A DNA stretch of 64,000 nt, taken from NCBI RefSeq assembly GCF_028476545.1, contig NW_026731783.1:425001-489000 (forward strand), given 5' to 3'. The notes under the pieces were generated by a model. It did no database searches and was not told the origin of the DNA. It saw nothing but the letters and a program-made list of their open reading frames with translations. The translations under genes were made by a program, and so were the position numbers. Position 1 is the first letter of the stretch, and each line of letters opens with the position of its first letter. The DNA is from Physella acuta. Its lineage: Eukaryota; Mollusca; Gastropoda; Physidae. Shown in pieces: positions 47,951 through 59,885 of this stretch.

Positions 47951-48433
47951 GATGATTTTTACTGCTTTATCAGTTAACCAAACAAGTTTTTTTGGAGAAA
48001 TTATTAACCTATTCCAGGGGTAGGCAACCTGCGGCTCAGGTGGCTCTTTTGATGTCAAGATGCGGCTCTTCAGCTCCATGCACAAATATTAGAAAAAAAT
48101 TTACACTCGGTAATGAAAGATAAAATAAACAATAAACACTCGCTATTCTATTAAAATATTCAGTTACTCCCTATTTCAATGTACTTCTTTTTAGCTTTTC
48201 TATCCCAGGAGTCGGCAACCTTTTGAGACGGAAGAGCCAAAAGTTATAATTTTCAAAATTTCCCAGTTTTTAAAGAGCCACTAACAATTGTTTTTCAATA
48301 TTTTATTATTTGATTCGGATTAGTTAAATACATTTTATTTGTTGTTTAAAATATGAAATAATATTTATTCATATAAAAATACACGTGTTTCGCCATAACA
48401 ATAAACTTAGTTATCAAATAATATAACTATAGC

Positions 48434-48646
48434 ACAGGGGTCGGCAACCTGCGGCTCGCGAGCCGCATGCGGCTCTTTTGATATCAAGATGCGGCTCTCT
48501 AGCTCCTTAAACAAATACTAATAATCTTAATAAAAAAATAAAATATTTGAGATAAAAAAAAAACGTTAGTGGCTCTTTAAAACCAGGGAATTTTTGAAAA
48601 TTTTAACTTTTGGCTCTTCCGCTTCAAAAGGTTGCCGACCCCTGCA
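48434..48646. mobile_element. hAT family B short MITE, third level of nesting
   Basis: 'caggggtcggcaacctgcgg' to 'ggttgccgacccctg', about 212 bp. The flanking CTATAGCA / ACTATAGC is duplicated, with 1-2 bases of ambiguity at the ends. Confidence 0.85.
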
Positions 48647-49213
48647 CTATAGCACCATCCTAATCCACTTTAGAAGCTGCTAAGTTTTATTTTTCTTTAT
48701 TTACGGATATCACCGGCTCAGGAGGTGTCTCCCATTAGCCAGGCAGGCCTCAACGCGCCAAACTCCGACTAACTGGCTTGGATATTGGTTTGATTACCGT
48801 GTATCGGACGCTTCTGTCCTTAGATTCACAAGGCTTATCTTCCACCCCCCCCCCCCCCAGAGGCGTAGCGACTCAAACTTTCGATTTGCACCCCCCTCGA
48901 ACTTTTCATTTGCACCCCCGGGGACATATGTCCCTCCCCGCCCCCCCCCCCCTTCGCTACGCCTCGGCCCCCCCCCCCCACCCACCCACTGAACGCAGGG
49001 TAAACTGGTACACCACAGTCCAGTAGGTAGACTCGACCATAATAAGCTAATTACTAAAAAAAACTACGTCACTCAGTTCAAATTAATAAGTACTGACAGA
49101 TAGAGAAACGCATTCTAAATAAAAATAGCATTCCCCATTTAACAATATTCTTAAAAGTCGGCACTTGGGCAGTGGCAAGCATAGAATTGTTGCCACGTGG
49201 CTGTCGGCAGCAC

Positions 49214-49343
49214 CAGAGACCCCCCCCCCCCCCGGACGAAATAAAAATGTTATAATTTATATAGAAAATATATACTTTTAACAGTGTCCGCCCCCCCCCC
49301 CCCCCCCACCCCACCCGAAGAAAAAAGTCTGGTAGAAACACTG
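49214..49343 (-). mobile_element. G-tract hAT MITE (family G), copy 5
   Basis: CAGAGACCCC... to 'ctggtagaaacactg', 130 bp. Flanks GGCAGCAC and CGCAGCAC match at 7 of 8. The left part of the family consensus is shortened. Confidence 0.8.
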
Positions 49344-50469
49344 CGCAGCACGGCTCTTGGCCTGGTACTTAAACGGCTGTCTGCTTCTACTGCACCTATT
49401 CTCAATGTTATCTGATGACTTTTTTTTATCCTGTTTGAAGTTGTTTCTTTACAGTATAATATTTGTTCCGAGTTTTAAAAATGAATAATATAAATATTAA
49501 TTTTTTTGCGCAAGGAGCTGGAGAGCCGCATCTCGACATCAAAAGAGCCGCATACGGCTCGCGAGCCGCAGGTTGCCGACCCCTGGTCTATCCCGAATCG
49601 AAACATTCAACTTCATCGTGGATATTACAAAGAAAATAAACGAGCTAAATGTAAAACTGCATGGAAAGGAAAACCCAGCCTATGACTTGCTAGAAGAAAA
49701 TGATTGTTTCGAAAAAAAAATCACCTCATTTTGTTGAAGACACAGAGAGCGGTAAATTACTTTTAATATGAATCACTTCAACATTACTATAAACAAAATG
49801 AAGGATGGGTTCACTGAGAGATTTGAGCAATACAAAAGAAATGAAATGTTCATAGTACATTCTCTCAACACAAAAACAAATAAGATTAACTTTGAGCCAT
49901 TTGGAATTGATGCTGGTTCGCTTCAAATTAAATTGCTAGATTTGAAAAACAAACATTAGTGTAGCGGTACGTTCACAGATCTCAAGAGCAAGTTAGATGA
50001 TTTGGAGGTCCAGTAAACCATGCACGTTTCACTGTACAACTGGACAGCTCTAAAAGAAATGCTGCGAGTTGAGGCCCTATTATGTGACGCATGGAATAGT
50101 CTTACAGGATGCTGTAGTAAGGCAAAGAAGTTGGCATTTGGAGTGTTGACGATCTTCGGGTCAGTATATTCATGCGAGCAAGCGTTTTCTTGCATGAATA
50201 TAATACAAAGTATAGAAGCCAACTAACAAATACAAATCTAGAATCGTGATTGGAACTGAAAAAACAAATTATGAGCCAGGTTTAAACAAACATTCAAAAA
50301 ACATCCAAGGCGAAACTGTTGTAAATAGTATTCAATAATGAAAGTTATATAGATCTACTTTGATTACTGATGTTATTATTCTAGCAGAGCTAGATAAAAT
50401 ACTTTAATACTTATTTCTACGAAACATGTGTATGTTTTGATTTGAATAAATATTATTTCATATGTAAAG

Positions 50470-50470
<1 letters not shown>

Positions 50471-50532
<62 letters not shown>
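50471..50532. repeat. (TA)n microsatellite in hAT
   Basis: About 31 dinucleotides, at the same internal place as in the 24,431-25,884 copy ('aatcctaatcaag' adjoins). Confidence 0.95.
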
Positions 50533-50534
<2 letters not shown>

Positions 50535-50647
50535 CCTAATCAAGTATCATAATATTGAAATAAAAGTGTTAGTGGCTCTTTAAAAACTGTGATATTTGGT
50601 AAATTGTAACTTTTTGCTCTTTCGTCCCAAAAGGTTGCCGACCCCTG

Positions 50648-51789
50648 ACCTATACAAAATCATATCTAGTAAAGCAAGCGTCTAACATAGACGTTGTCAG
50701 GATCGTGTGGTATACTGATAGGTAAACCGTCTAGTAGAGGATCATTTAGTAAATGTTGATGTTCCATCTGTTACATCGTCATCATCAAGTCGGCCTGCGG
50801 CCAGCTTTCTTTTTTTTACTTTTTAAAAATATAATATATAATTCTATACAAAAATATCTTACATTACATTGCTATCGGGTCTTGATCTACTTATATGATT
50901 ACACGTTACTGTTGCTGAAATATGAAGATCAGCCAGTCTACATCTACAGACTGAAGTTCAATATACACCAAGCGTGTCGTCAGAGTAATAGAAAGCCGAA
51001 TACATATGTTGTTGTTGATGCGAACCGAGTTTCATGGGGGAATATTTAGGACCGTGCATGAAATGATATTTCTTTTATTTATAATTGATACAATCCTACC
51101 TCATACAATCCTACATGTAATTGATACTTTTCTTGCAGATTTAGCTCCCATCTCACATAATAATATGCTAAGTCTAGGATTTGTATTTTTTAAACGCTCT
51201 AGCTCTTTAAAAAAGTTCTGGGAAAACATAAGTCCAGGTCGAAGTCATAAAAAAGTACAGTTTATAATGTGTTGGCTCCAAATACGTTACCTCTTATACA
51301 TAGAAAAATAAAGAAAAACAAATAGCAAATATGTTGTTAAAAATAACTGAAGCTGACAGAAACAAACAAACAACAGCATATGATGACGATAATGATGATG
51401 TCCCAGAGCGCGTAGGTAACTTTGATGAATGTTCACATAAGTATATGTAAATGACCGTTATAGTTGTGTATTAATTATATGAAATTATTTTTTCTGGTTA
51501 ACATAATGTAAATACTGCTTTATTTTTATATATGGAAATATGTAATGGTTATGTCCCATTTTATTTTTCAAAAACGTTGAAAGGGAGATAACATATTATT
51601 AAATTGCATAGGCAACGGAATAAATTAAGTAAACAGCAAAAGAAATAACACAATGTACTTTTGTATATATGGAAGTATTTTAATCAATTTTTAATAGTTG
51701 TTTAAAAAATGCATGCTTTTTAAATTATTTTTGGTTAAATGTTCTACGATTGTAAAAACACTAAAAACTTAGTAGTTAATAAATATTTT
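50648..51789. other. Unassigned sequence with short open frames
   Basis: Frames at 50,753-51,049 (98 codons) and 51,006-51,311 (101 codons) overlap in different phases, and a small acidic frame lies at 51,331-51,450 ('DDDNDDVPERVGNFDECS'). A part around 51,000-51,050 recurs at 42,085-42,150, so at least some of it is a dispersed repeat. I recognise no domain and propose no gene. Confidence 0.4.
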
Positions 51790-52905
51790 CTACTTAGATA
51801 AGCGAAACATTTTGTTCAACCCACGTTCTCCTTTCATTCTCAATTTGGGCATAATTGTTTCCCGTTTTTTTTTCCCAAAACTAAAATAATAAATAAAAAA
51901 TAAATAAAATACGGTGATTTCAGCTAATACGAGGACGCTGATTGAACTTTTATCTGACCTATTTCTCCAAGGAAAACCGCTATTACTATTGCTATGACAA
52001 TCCCTGGCATAGTGTCCATAACGTCCACATGTGAAACATTTACTGCTCCGGCTGACCTTCCTAACACCATACATAGGCTGTACACCAGGGCAAGTGTGGT
52101 GTCCTGGAGATCGCGGTGTCTTGTTTTGCCAGGGTATCCTCTCTGCTGTCGAACTAGCAGCGACGTACGGAGGGGTTTGGTTTACTAGCCTCGTCACTCT
52201 AGTGTTTTGCGTGCTCTTATAGTTGTCAATAACTTTAAGATTATCTTCCACACTTACCTTGGCAGCACCATTCAGCCTCTCCAACAGATCACAAGTAACA
52301 ACCGATTTTATCCGATCAACTATCAAAAGGTTCATCAAGTCCTCAAACGTTTCCTTTATTCCCGACTGCTGGACCCACGCTCTCAAAGCGGCTTCTGTGT
52401 TGACTGCGAAGCTTCTCATGTCGTCGTGTGTTGGTACTAGCTGGTGGAATATGACCCTATACTTTTCCTCGTTGAAACCTGCGTGCGTCATTAACTTTAC
52501 CTTTACTGACTCGAAGTCATGATGCAAGTTCAGTCCCGTCTAAACGAGGAAAGTCTTCAGTTGTCCACTCATCTTGTCCGTCAGAAGGAGCGACCAGTCC
52601 TTGGGGTCGATACCTTGTCTCTTAGCTTGACTCTCAAATTGTCTCACATACGCACCCAAGTCCTCATCTACCATCATTGCTGCCACATCCCTCAAGCGGG
52701 GTATAGGGTTACTTACCTTTACCACATCGTCCTTCACGTCTTCCACCCTCCTTAACTCTTCCTTTACCCACTCCGCCAAACTGTCATCAGTCAGCCCGAT
52801 TAGCTTTCCCTCCTCCTTCAAGTCACTTATTAACTGTCTTCTGGAACTCCTAGTAGTCGCCATACTAAACGGACGAGCCCCCAAATGTCGGGTTCTTCAG
52901 TCTAG

Positions 52906-52968
<63 letters not shown>

Positions 52969-53317
52969 CACAAACAAATACAACTAACACTATAAATATA
53001 ATAAGATGTTTAATAAAAATATCTACAGTAATAAAAATACTAAAAGAGCAAATGGAGTCTACAACATAAAATAACAAGATACTCAACGTTCCCCGTCCAC
53101 AGCCACCGCACAGCACCACATCCACACCTCAACTACTTGATTCACACACTGGCACACGCTCTGACACCCGTCACCTGACACACCTCACGTGAACACCTCT
53201 CGCTCCATGTAAACACACTCAACCAAGGGATAAAACTATACACCAAAGCGAGGGTACATGTCGTTCCAGCACATAACACACACACACACAAGCAGGGGAC
53301 ATGTAAGGGACGTAACA
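51790..53317 (-). mobile_element. Ty3/Gypsy LTR retrotransposon fossil: LTR and gag
   Basis: Read on the minus strand: an LTR of about 432 bp (52,886-53,317; TGTTACGTCC to CCCGACA) that includes a (TA)n run, then a primer site TGGGGGCTCGTCCG that fits tRNA-Pro, then gag remains. Gag has a charged N-terminal region, a helical capsid-like region that resembles the SCAN fold, and a nucleocapsid zinc knuckle (CFTCGRYGHYARDC, C-x2-C-x4-H-x4-C). SCAN-like capsids are known from Gmr1-type Gypsy elements, so that clade is a reasonable guess. Protease, pol and the second LTR are absent. It is broken, with roughly one internal break in gag plus loss of the rest. The readable gag suggests moderate age. 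Confidence 0.8.
52907..52967. repeat. (TA)n microsatellite in the LTR
   Basis: About 30 TA dinucleotides close to the inner end of the LTR fossil. Confidence 0.95.
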
Positions 53318-53529
53318 ATCACCTTTTTTTAACAATTTAACAATATTTGTTTTTCTAATTGAAACGTATACAACTAAAATAGCATGTAGGTTTAAACAAA
53401 ATAATCAACAAGATTATTTACGCGATAGTCTGCATTTTGTTTGTAAATAATGTGCGATCATTTAAAAAAAAAAAAGATCTCTATGAGTGTCAATTGTCAA
53501 ATGCCTCTCTTTTATTTTTTTATATTTAA

Positions 53530-53732
53530 ACAAACCACCCAGACTTCTAACACTTTCATTTGACCTTCACCCCTTCTACTGTCATCCTTTGCAATTTTTT
53601 TTTATAATCAAATACATGACATCATGTAAATATTCATTATGTACATTTGCAAAACCTTTCGTTTTCATTTGGTGTTCAAAATTATGTTAAAAAATTTGAT
53701 GTTGATGTACTTGCTTTAATTGCAAATAAAAG

Positions 53733-53764
<32 letters not shown>

Positions 53765-53995
53765 TAGAAATTAAGGGACAATCACCCAGACTTCTGACAC
53801 TTTCATTTGACCTTCACCCCTTTTACTGTCTTCCTTTGTAATTGTTTTATTTTTATGATCACATACATGACATCATGTAAATATTCATTATGCACATTTG
53901 CAAAACCTTTCGTTTTCATTTGAAACTATTTAAAAAAAAATGTGATGTTGATGTACTTGTTTTAATTGCAAATAAAAGTATTAAAAAAAAATAAA
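53530..53995 (+). mobile_element. Two tandem poly-A retroposon 3' fragments
   Basis: Copies at about 53,535-53,763 and 53,785-53,995 each start 'acccagacttctgacacttt'-like, share 'tacatgacatcatgtaaata' and 'gcaaaacctttcgttttcat', and end 'attgcaaataaaagtatt' plus poly-A. AATAAA just before the A run marks a retroposed transcript. A third copy is inverted at 8,390-8,640. The frames at 53,487 and 53,647 are accidental. Confidence 0.8.
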
Positions 53996-54389
53996 AAAAT
54001 AAAAAAATAAACAATGGGAAACAATTTGTGAACTACTTCTATATGTACATCGTATACAACACACATAGTAATTTTCAGCTTGAAATAAAAAGCTACAGAT
54101 ATAACAAAACCAGATGACAACCAAAGTGTGTCAGCTATTCTTACGATCCCTGTTACTGTTACTTTATGAACTTATGATTTCTATTTTTTATTGTTAGACT
54201 GAACAACGGCGACCATAGATTGTTGTCCCAACTTCCTTGACACAACCTTTAGTGTATTAGTATTTTTTTTTAAATAACTATTGAATAGTGTCGTCAATAG
54301 TACTATCACAGTTATCCTTTATCAACACTAGCATCATCTGAGCTGAGGTAGTAGTATATGAACATTTGAACACATTAACTTTACCTGGG
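53996..54389. other. AT-rich stretch, no gene seen
   Basis: No feature recognised. Confidence 0.4.
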
Positions 54390-55600
54390 TTTGTTTTGTA
54401 TGATCAGAACTCCGTGACCCTAATATGACTATGTTTTGTATGATCAGAACTCCGTGACTCTAATATGACTATGTTTTGTATGATCAGAACTCCGTGACCC
54501 TAACATGACTATGTTTTGTATGATCAGAACTCAGTGACCCTAACATGACTATGTTTTGTATGATCAGAACTCAGTGACCCTAACATGACTATGTTTTGTA
54601 TGATCAGAACTCCGTGACCCTAACATGAATATGTTTTGTATGATCAGAACTCCGTGACCCTAACATGACTATGTTTTGTATGATCAGAACTCCGTTACCT
54701 TTAACATGACTATGTTTTGTATGATCAGAACTCCGTGACCTTAACATGACTATGTTGTGTATGATCAGAACTCCGTGACCCTAATATGACTATGTTTTGT
54801 ATGATCAGAACTCCGTGACCCTAACATGACTATGTTGTGTATGATCAGAACTCCGTGACCCTAATATGACTATGTTTTGTATGATCAGAACTCCGTGACC
54901 CTAACATGACTATGTTTTGTATGATCAGAACTCCGTGACCCTAACATGACTATGTTGTGTATGATCAGAACTCCGTGACCCTAACATGACTATGTTTTGT
55001 ATGATCAGAACTCCGTGACCCTAACATGTTTTGTATGATCAGAACTCCGTGACCCTAACATGTTTTGTATGATCAGAACTCCGTGACCCTAATATGACTA
55101 TGTTTTGTATGATCAGAACTCCGTGACCCTAATATGACTATGTTTTGTATGATCAGAACTCCGTGACCCTAACATGACTATGTTTTGTATGATCAGAACT
55201 CCGTGACCCTAACATGTTTTGTATGATCAGAACTCCGTGACCCTAACATGTTTTGTATGATCAGAACTCCGTGACCCTAACATGTTTTGTATGATCAGAA
55301 CTCCGTGACCCTAACATGTTTTGTATGATCAGAACTCCGTGACCCTAATATGACTATGTTTTGTATGATCAGAACTCCGTGACCCTAATATGACTATGTT
55401 TTGTATGATCAGAACTCCGTGACCCTAATATGACTATGTTTTGTATGATCAGAACTCCGTGATCCTAATATGACTATGTTTTGTATGATCAGAACTCCGT
55501 GACCCTAATATGACTATGTTTTGTATGATCAGAACTCCGTGACCCTAATATGACTATGTTTTGTATGATCAGAACTCCGTGACCCTAACATGACTATGTA
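54390..55600. repeat. Minisatellite, 40-bp unit with 34-bp variants
   Basis: The 40-bp unit is TATGTTTTGTATGATCAGAA, CTCCGTGACCCTAATATGAC. About seven units lack 6 bp (TGACTA) and are clustered in two runs (55,021-55,080 and 55,200-55,330). In all there are about 31 copies. The core has a TGATCA palindrome. No long frame is formed. Confidence 0.95.
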
Positions 55601-55804
55601 GTGTGTGGTACAGCTCAAGCAAATGTAAGCGTTTATAAAAGTTTCACATGTTATAAAATATAATTTTTATAATACAGAAAAGTCGAGCCTGTGTTTCACT
55701 TGTTTTTTCGTTCAGATGTCAGTACAGTCCTGATGAGATTACACTGACATAACTTTATGAACGGAAATCTTGTTTAATAAGAGACGTACACAATCTATTG
55801 GTCT

Positions 55805-56060
55805 CTAGTTTCTCGGTTGCCCAAGCGCCGTTTGCCGGAAGGTCGTTTTACCAAAAGATATGTGCGACTAACTGATTCTTAACCGTTGCGGTGTTTCACA
55901 GTTAAAACAAAACGTTATACATATATTTTAAATTTATTCCATGACAATATATATTTCCTGCTGTGTTGGTTAGAGTTCTAAATCAGTTGCCCAAATCAAA
56001 CAACATTGTTCTAAAAATACCACAATTTTTAAATAGTAAACTAGTATTAGCTAAAACTTT
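55805..56060 (-). repeat. Repeat R, copy 6, inverted fragment
   Basis: 'tgccggaaggtcgttttacc', 'gttgcggtgtttcacagtt' and 'ttggttagagttctaaatca' are R landmarks in reverse complement. Confidence 0.65.
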
Positions 56061-56281
56061 TTTTTTTGTATATTGTTTTGAACTTCAAATGACGTTCCTA
56101 AAATACTGAACGAAAACAAGTGAAACATATGCTCTACTTTTCTTTATTAAAATTGTAAAAAAAAGTATATTTTATAATATATGTAACATTGTATAAAAGC
56201 TTACTTTGTTTGCGGTGTATAGACAAATTGTATATGGATAATATAATTGGCTTTATTTTAATATTAAAAATATGATTTTAT

Positions 56282-56363
56282 CAGTGGCGGAACTAGAAAA
56301 AAAGGGCCACCCCGCAAAATTTTTTTAGGCCCCCCCCCTTATATATATATATATATATATATA

Positions 56364-56435
<72 letters not shown>

Positions 56436-56910
56436 ATAACATAATGCGAACATAGGATACCCGTTGTCGTCCTGTTCGGGATTTGAAAAACATCAATTAA
56501 AAAAAAATTTCAACATCATGTCATGTGTGTAAGTGCATTAGCGTGTTTTGTGAAAAACCACTTTCAATTAATTTTTGATAGAAGCCCTCTTAGAAACTTG
56601 TCGGTCAAAATAATATAAAACATGAAAGCTTTGTATAAGTAATGGTGTCTCATGTTATGTTTATTTTTATGATTATTTTTCAGTAGTTATATTAATAATG
56701 TTTTAAATATTATTGATTTAATACATTTCAATATATTTCCTTTTTATACAATATTATTCTTTAGTAATTAGCCTACTTATAAAAAATAATAATTAAGAGA
56801 AGTAATTGCTTTTTAATTTGTTTAGTACAAATCTATTAAAAGGAGCTTATGATCACCCCTATTTCACTATTTTTGTTACATAGGGGCCCGAAAATAGGGG
56901 CCCGAAACTG
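56282..56910. mobile_element. hAT family C, copy 2, inverted
   Basis: The end CAGTGGCGGAACTAG is at 56,282, followed by a (TA)n tract (56,340-56,432). 56,800-56,890 matches 42,700-42,780 inverted ('aggagcttatgatcacccct'). The far end near 56,910 is uncertain, and no target duplication was found. Confidence 0.6.
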
Positions 56911-57395
56911 TGTGTCGCTCTAACTTATGCCGGTTAGAGTATGGTAGTCTAATGACAGGTTATGTGTCTCTCTCACTTTGGTATGTTAGAAAATGATAAT
57001 CTAGTTAGAGCCCATGAATATGCCATAACCTTATAAATTGAAGTAACAACGTATCAGGAATATTGTTTGTCATTTCACTTTACTAATTTCAACTTTTATT
57101 TATTTAGAAAAAAATATATAATTAATTTTTTATTAATTCTTATTTTCTTTCTTTTTTTTTTTCATTGGAGTGGGTTAATGAAGCTGAAATAAATTTGGGA
57201 TTAAAGTAATATTATTTTACAACTATTTATTTAAAAAATTGTCATATATCATAATCAGCCGTCACACAACACAACAATAAAGGTTATACATACTTGAATA
57301 GATGACTATCATTTTCTTCTTCAAGTTTTTATTTTAAACTCTCAAACATTAACGCCGTCACTACTTATGATAAATCTGTTCTGTTACTGTCACTG
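56911..57395. other. AT-rich stretch, no gene seen
   Basis: 'aacgccgtcactacttatga' just before the next array also occurs near 47,010. Confidence 0.4.
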
Positions 57396-57579
57396 TAAGT
57401 GTTGGATGTGTTTCTTGTATCTCAGCTCACACCCTGAGTGGTCTAAGTGTTGGATATGTTTCTTGTATCTCAGCTCACACCCTGAGTGGTCTAAGTGTTG
57501 GATGTGTTTCTTGTATCTCAGCTTACACCCTGAGTGGTCTAAGTGTTGGATATGTTTCTTGTATCTCAGCTCACACCGA
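57396..57579. repeat. Minisatellite, 48-bp unit, inverted second locus
   Basis: About 3.8 units of the reverse complement of the 3,816-4,350 repeat, with the same 'cacttacagtgacag' flank on the matching side. The frames of 83 and 117 codons are repeat products. Confidence 0.92.
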
Positions 57580-57631
57580 GTACACTGCAAACTAAAAAGT
57601 AACGATGCTTCTCTATAGTCTGTATGTTTTG

Positions 57632-57636
<5 letters not shown>

Positions 57637-57701
<65 letters not shown>
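57637..57701. repeat. (TA)n microsatellite
   Basis: About 32 TA dinucleotides. Confidence 0.95.
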
Positions 57702-57705
<4 letters not shown>

Positions 57706-57879
57706 CTTTTATTACAATAGTAAAACATACTTCTGTCATACACTTTTTTTATAAATAATACAGGACTTTTTTATTGCAATGATATTTTTAAATCTGAATA
57801 TTCAAATGTTTTATTAAACAGACAAGAGTAACACAGGAAACACAGAGGATGGACACACATCTTCTACAAAAAAAAAAAA

Positions 57880-58382
57880 TCCAGTCTAATCCCATTCGTT
57901 TTAAGCGATAAAGGAAGTTTCTTATCTTTCTCTAAGGTCGACAGCGCCATTTTTCCTTTCACTTTGTGCTAATCTGCTAAATTCACACAATTCTCTACCG
58001 ACTGAAAAGTCAACAGCTCTACCATATGTTGTGGTGTGAGAATGTTTATATATACTGTTTGTATATGTGTATGAGGATTTACTTTCTTATGTAAGGCCTA
58101 ATAGTTTCTTCATTGTGAAATATAGCAACGCTGAGACAGTTCCAAGTTCAATAAAATAACTGCTTCCAACACTCGACTGACTTTCTACACGCTTGACTGC
58201 CAACTGCCGCTATCTCTGACCAACTGACCGTGACTGCTCATCTCTCTTTTGATTGGTCGGATATGTGATTTGTACTTACTCCTAACCACTGAGACTGCTT
58301 AAAAAGACAATCTATTCTAAACTATTTTCTTTCCTTTGTTTTACTAATTATTTCTAAATATGTCTAAAGTTACTTCATAACA
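57880..58382 (-). mobile_element. LTR-like fossil, family L2, copy 2
   Basis: Inverted relative to 34,711-35,500. The LTR-like part is 58,132-58,382 (TGTTATGAAG to GAACTGTCTCA on the minus strand), and the leader part is 57,880-58,131. It is shorter than copy 1. No coding domain was seen; it is broken. Confidence 0.45.
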
Positions 58383-58854
58383 TGCATTCATATTGAATAA
58401 TGTCATACGTAATTACATGTTTCAGTTAGTATGTTATTCAAATAAAATACGCAGATTGATTTACCATTTCTTGTCTAGTTAGAATGTAAGGGAGACAAAA
58501 CACATAAACTTCCTAATGTGTCTGCTTTAATCCGTGTAAACACAATAGTATCACACAAATAATAGTTTATATGATTAATTAAACTGAAGGTTTATTTTTT
58601 ATAGGAAAAATTGAAACATTTGAATAGTAAAGTTAAAATTTTATTAAATTTTCAATGCAATTAAATATAAAGAAAAGCTTTTATTATTTGTATACGTGTT
58701 TCTTATAAGTGTGATTTGTTCATATGTACTCATGCTCTACCTCAGATGATGACATGTTTGTTATCTCACAAAGGATTTTGCCGATGGCTGATCTAGTGAT
58801 GATTTATTTAAAATTTAAACTGTATTTATTGTTTTCCTATACATTCTCTTGAAA
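58383..58854. other. AT-rich stretch, no gene seen
   Basis: No feature recognised. Confidence 0.4.
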
Positions 58855-59110
58855 TTGTTTTTAGTTAAGTGAGAGTTCCCAGTCAATGTCTACAGCTTTG
58901 TTTGGAATATTTCTTTTAACTTGATGTCAGTGTATTTTGTAAAATAAAATCTGAATTGTATTCCTTATTTCCCATATAGTCGATCTATAAATAGCCGTTG
59001 CTACTAGTCTGTTTTCGTCTTCTGTTCTTTGTCTAGTCGTGTTAATTAAGTGTCATTGCTTTATTTGTTATGGCTGTTTGATTGGCGGCTTTTAATATTT
59101 TCGCAAGTGT
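58855..59110 (+). repeat. Dispersed repeat F, copy 2
   Basis: Same sequence and orientation as 9,255-9,510. The LINE 3' end abuts it. Confidence 0.7.
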
Positions 59111-59123
59111 TTGCTTTGCTTGC

Positions 59124-59885
59124 TCTCATCATCATCATCATCATCACTCCTTTGTGGCTCCCTGGGAGCAAAGGGCTGCGACTACATATTTCATGCGGAC
59201 TCGGTTTTGGGCTGCTCCCTTAAGCTGTGCCCACGTGATCCCAGCTGTCTTTGCCTCTTCCTCTGCCGTTCTTTTCCATGTTTTCTTTGGCCGACCCACT
59301 TTCCCTTTTGCCCTGGGGATTCCAGTCCATAGCATGTTTTGCAATATTTTCTTTTTCTCTTCTTAACAAGTGTCCGATCCATCCCCATTTACGGGTCTTG
59401 ATATCTATCTCTTTTGGCTGTTGCTTTAAAATTTGTCACAAGTCTTTGTTTGATATTTTGTCTGGCTATCTTATTTTAAGTATATGTCGTAAGCGTTAAC
59501 TGCTTTTATGTAGGGTTCTGATGTTCCAGGTCCCTAAGCTGGTTTTAATCTTGGGCGATAGGAGATTTGTCAGCAAACTAGCTTCCGTTAGGCTTTCACT
59601 AGTAGGCATCATGGGCTCTTCTAGAGAGGAACCTCCTAGACCAATTTGATATTGGGTTTGCGTACTTGCAGTTTCTGTAGCAGTATATTGTTTACGAGAT
59701 AGGGTTGCTAGCCTAATGTTTCGGCCCCCAACCTGGAGGACCAGGGTGTTAGCTTTGGTCTGATCCCTACCCGCGCAGATCTTCCCAGCTTGGTTGAACC
59801 TACCAGGAGTTTACACTCCCGCTGGTATAGCTCTGGGGGTGGTCAGGATACACAAGCTGCCAAGCCACATTAAGGCTCTAACACC
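59124..59885 (-). mobile_element. Internally deleted LINE
   Basis: On the minus strand, 5' sequence with 'ctggtcctccaggttggggg' leads to the start of an endonuclease domain ('SLGTWNIRTL', about 59,530). Soon after comes the extreme C-terminus of ORF2: 'KWGWIGHLLRREKENI', then in another frame 'GRPKKTWKRTAEEEAK', 'GITWAQLKGAAQNRVRM' and 'VAALCSQGATKE'. It ends in (TGA)n at 59,125-59,147. This C-terminal signature and trinucleotide tail fit RTE-like and related clades. The reverse transcriptase is deleted. Two short minus frames (66 and 65 codons) are pieces of this end. Confidence 0.8.

Larger units (their letters stand above)
48206..49585. mobile_element. hAT family B, nested copy
   Basis: The ends are CAGGAGTCGGCAACCTTTTG and GGTTGCCGACCCCTG. 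Flanks TTCTATCC and GTCTATCC match at 7 of 8. It lies inside the 48,015-50,647 element and itself holds two further insertions. A C/G-rich patch at 48,840-48,975, with ends 'ccagaggcgtagcga' and 'tcgctacgcctc', is probably another small element. Confidence 0.88.
48015..50647 (+). mobile_element. hAT family B, outer element with transposase remnant
   Basis: The ends are CAGGGGTAGGCAACCTGCGG and GGTTGCCGACCCCTG. Flanks ACCTATTC and ACCTATAC match at 7 of 8. Without the nested 1.38-kb copy it is about 1.25 kb. Plus-strand coding remains lie at 49,600-50,340: 'DITKKINELNVKLHGKENPA', 'MKDGFTERFEQYKRN', 'CDAWNSLTGC' and the dimerisation motif 'VLTIFGSVYSCEQAFSCMN', close to the SCAND3/GTF2IRD2/ZBED5-like hAT group. 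Several stops and frame changes and the loss of the N-terminal half make it inactive. Confidence 0.9.

Noticed and set aside
50753-51311. A host gene in the 50.7-51.3 kb frames
   Set aside because: The frames overlap in different phases, show no domain I recognise, and part of the sequence recurs at 42.1 kb as a repeat.
59126-59147. Poly-His coding run
   Set aside because: The CAT repeat is the (TGA)n tail of a LINE read on the other strand.
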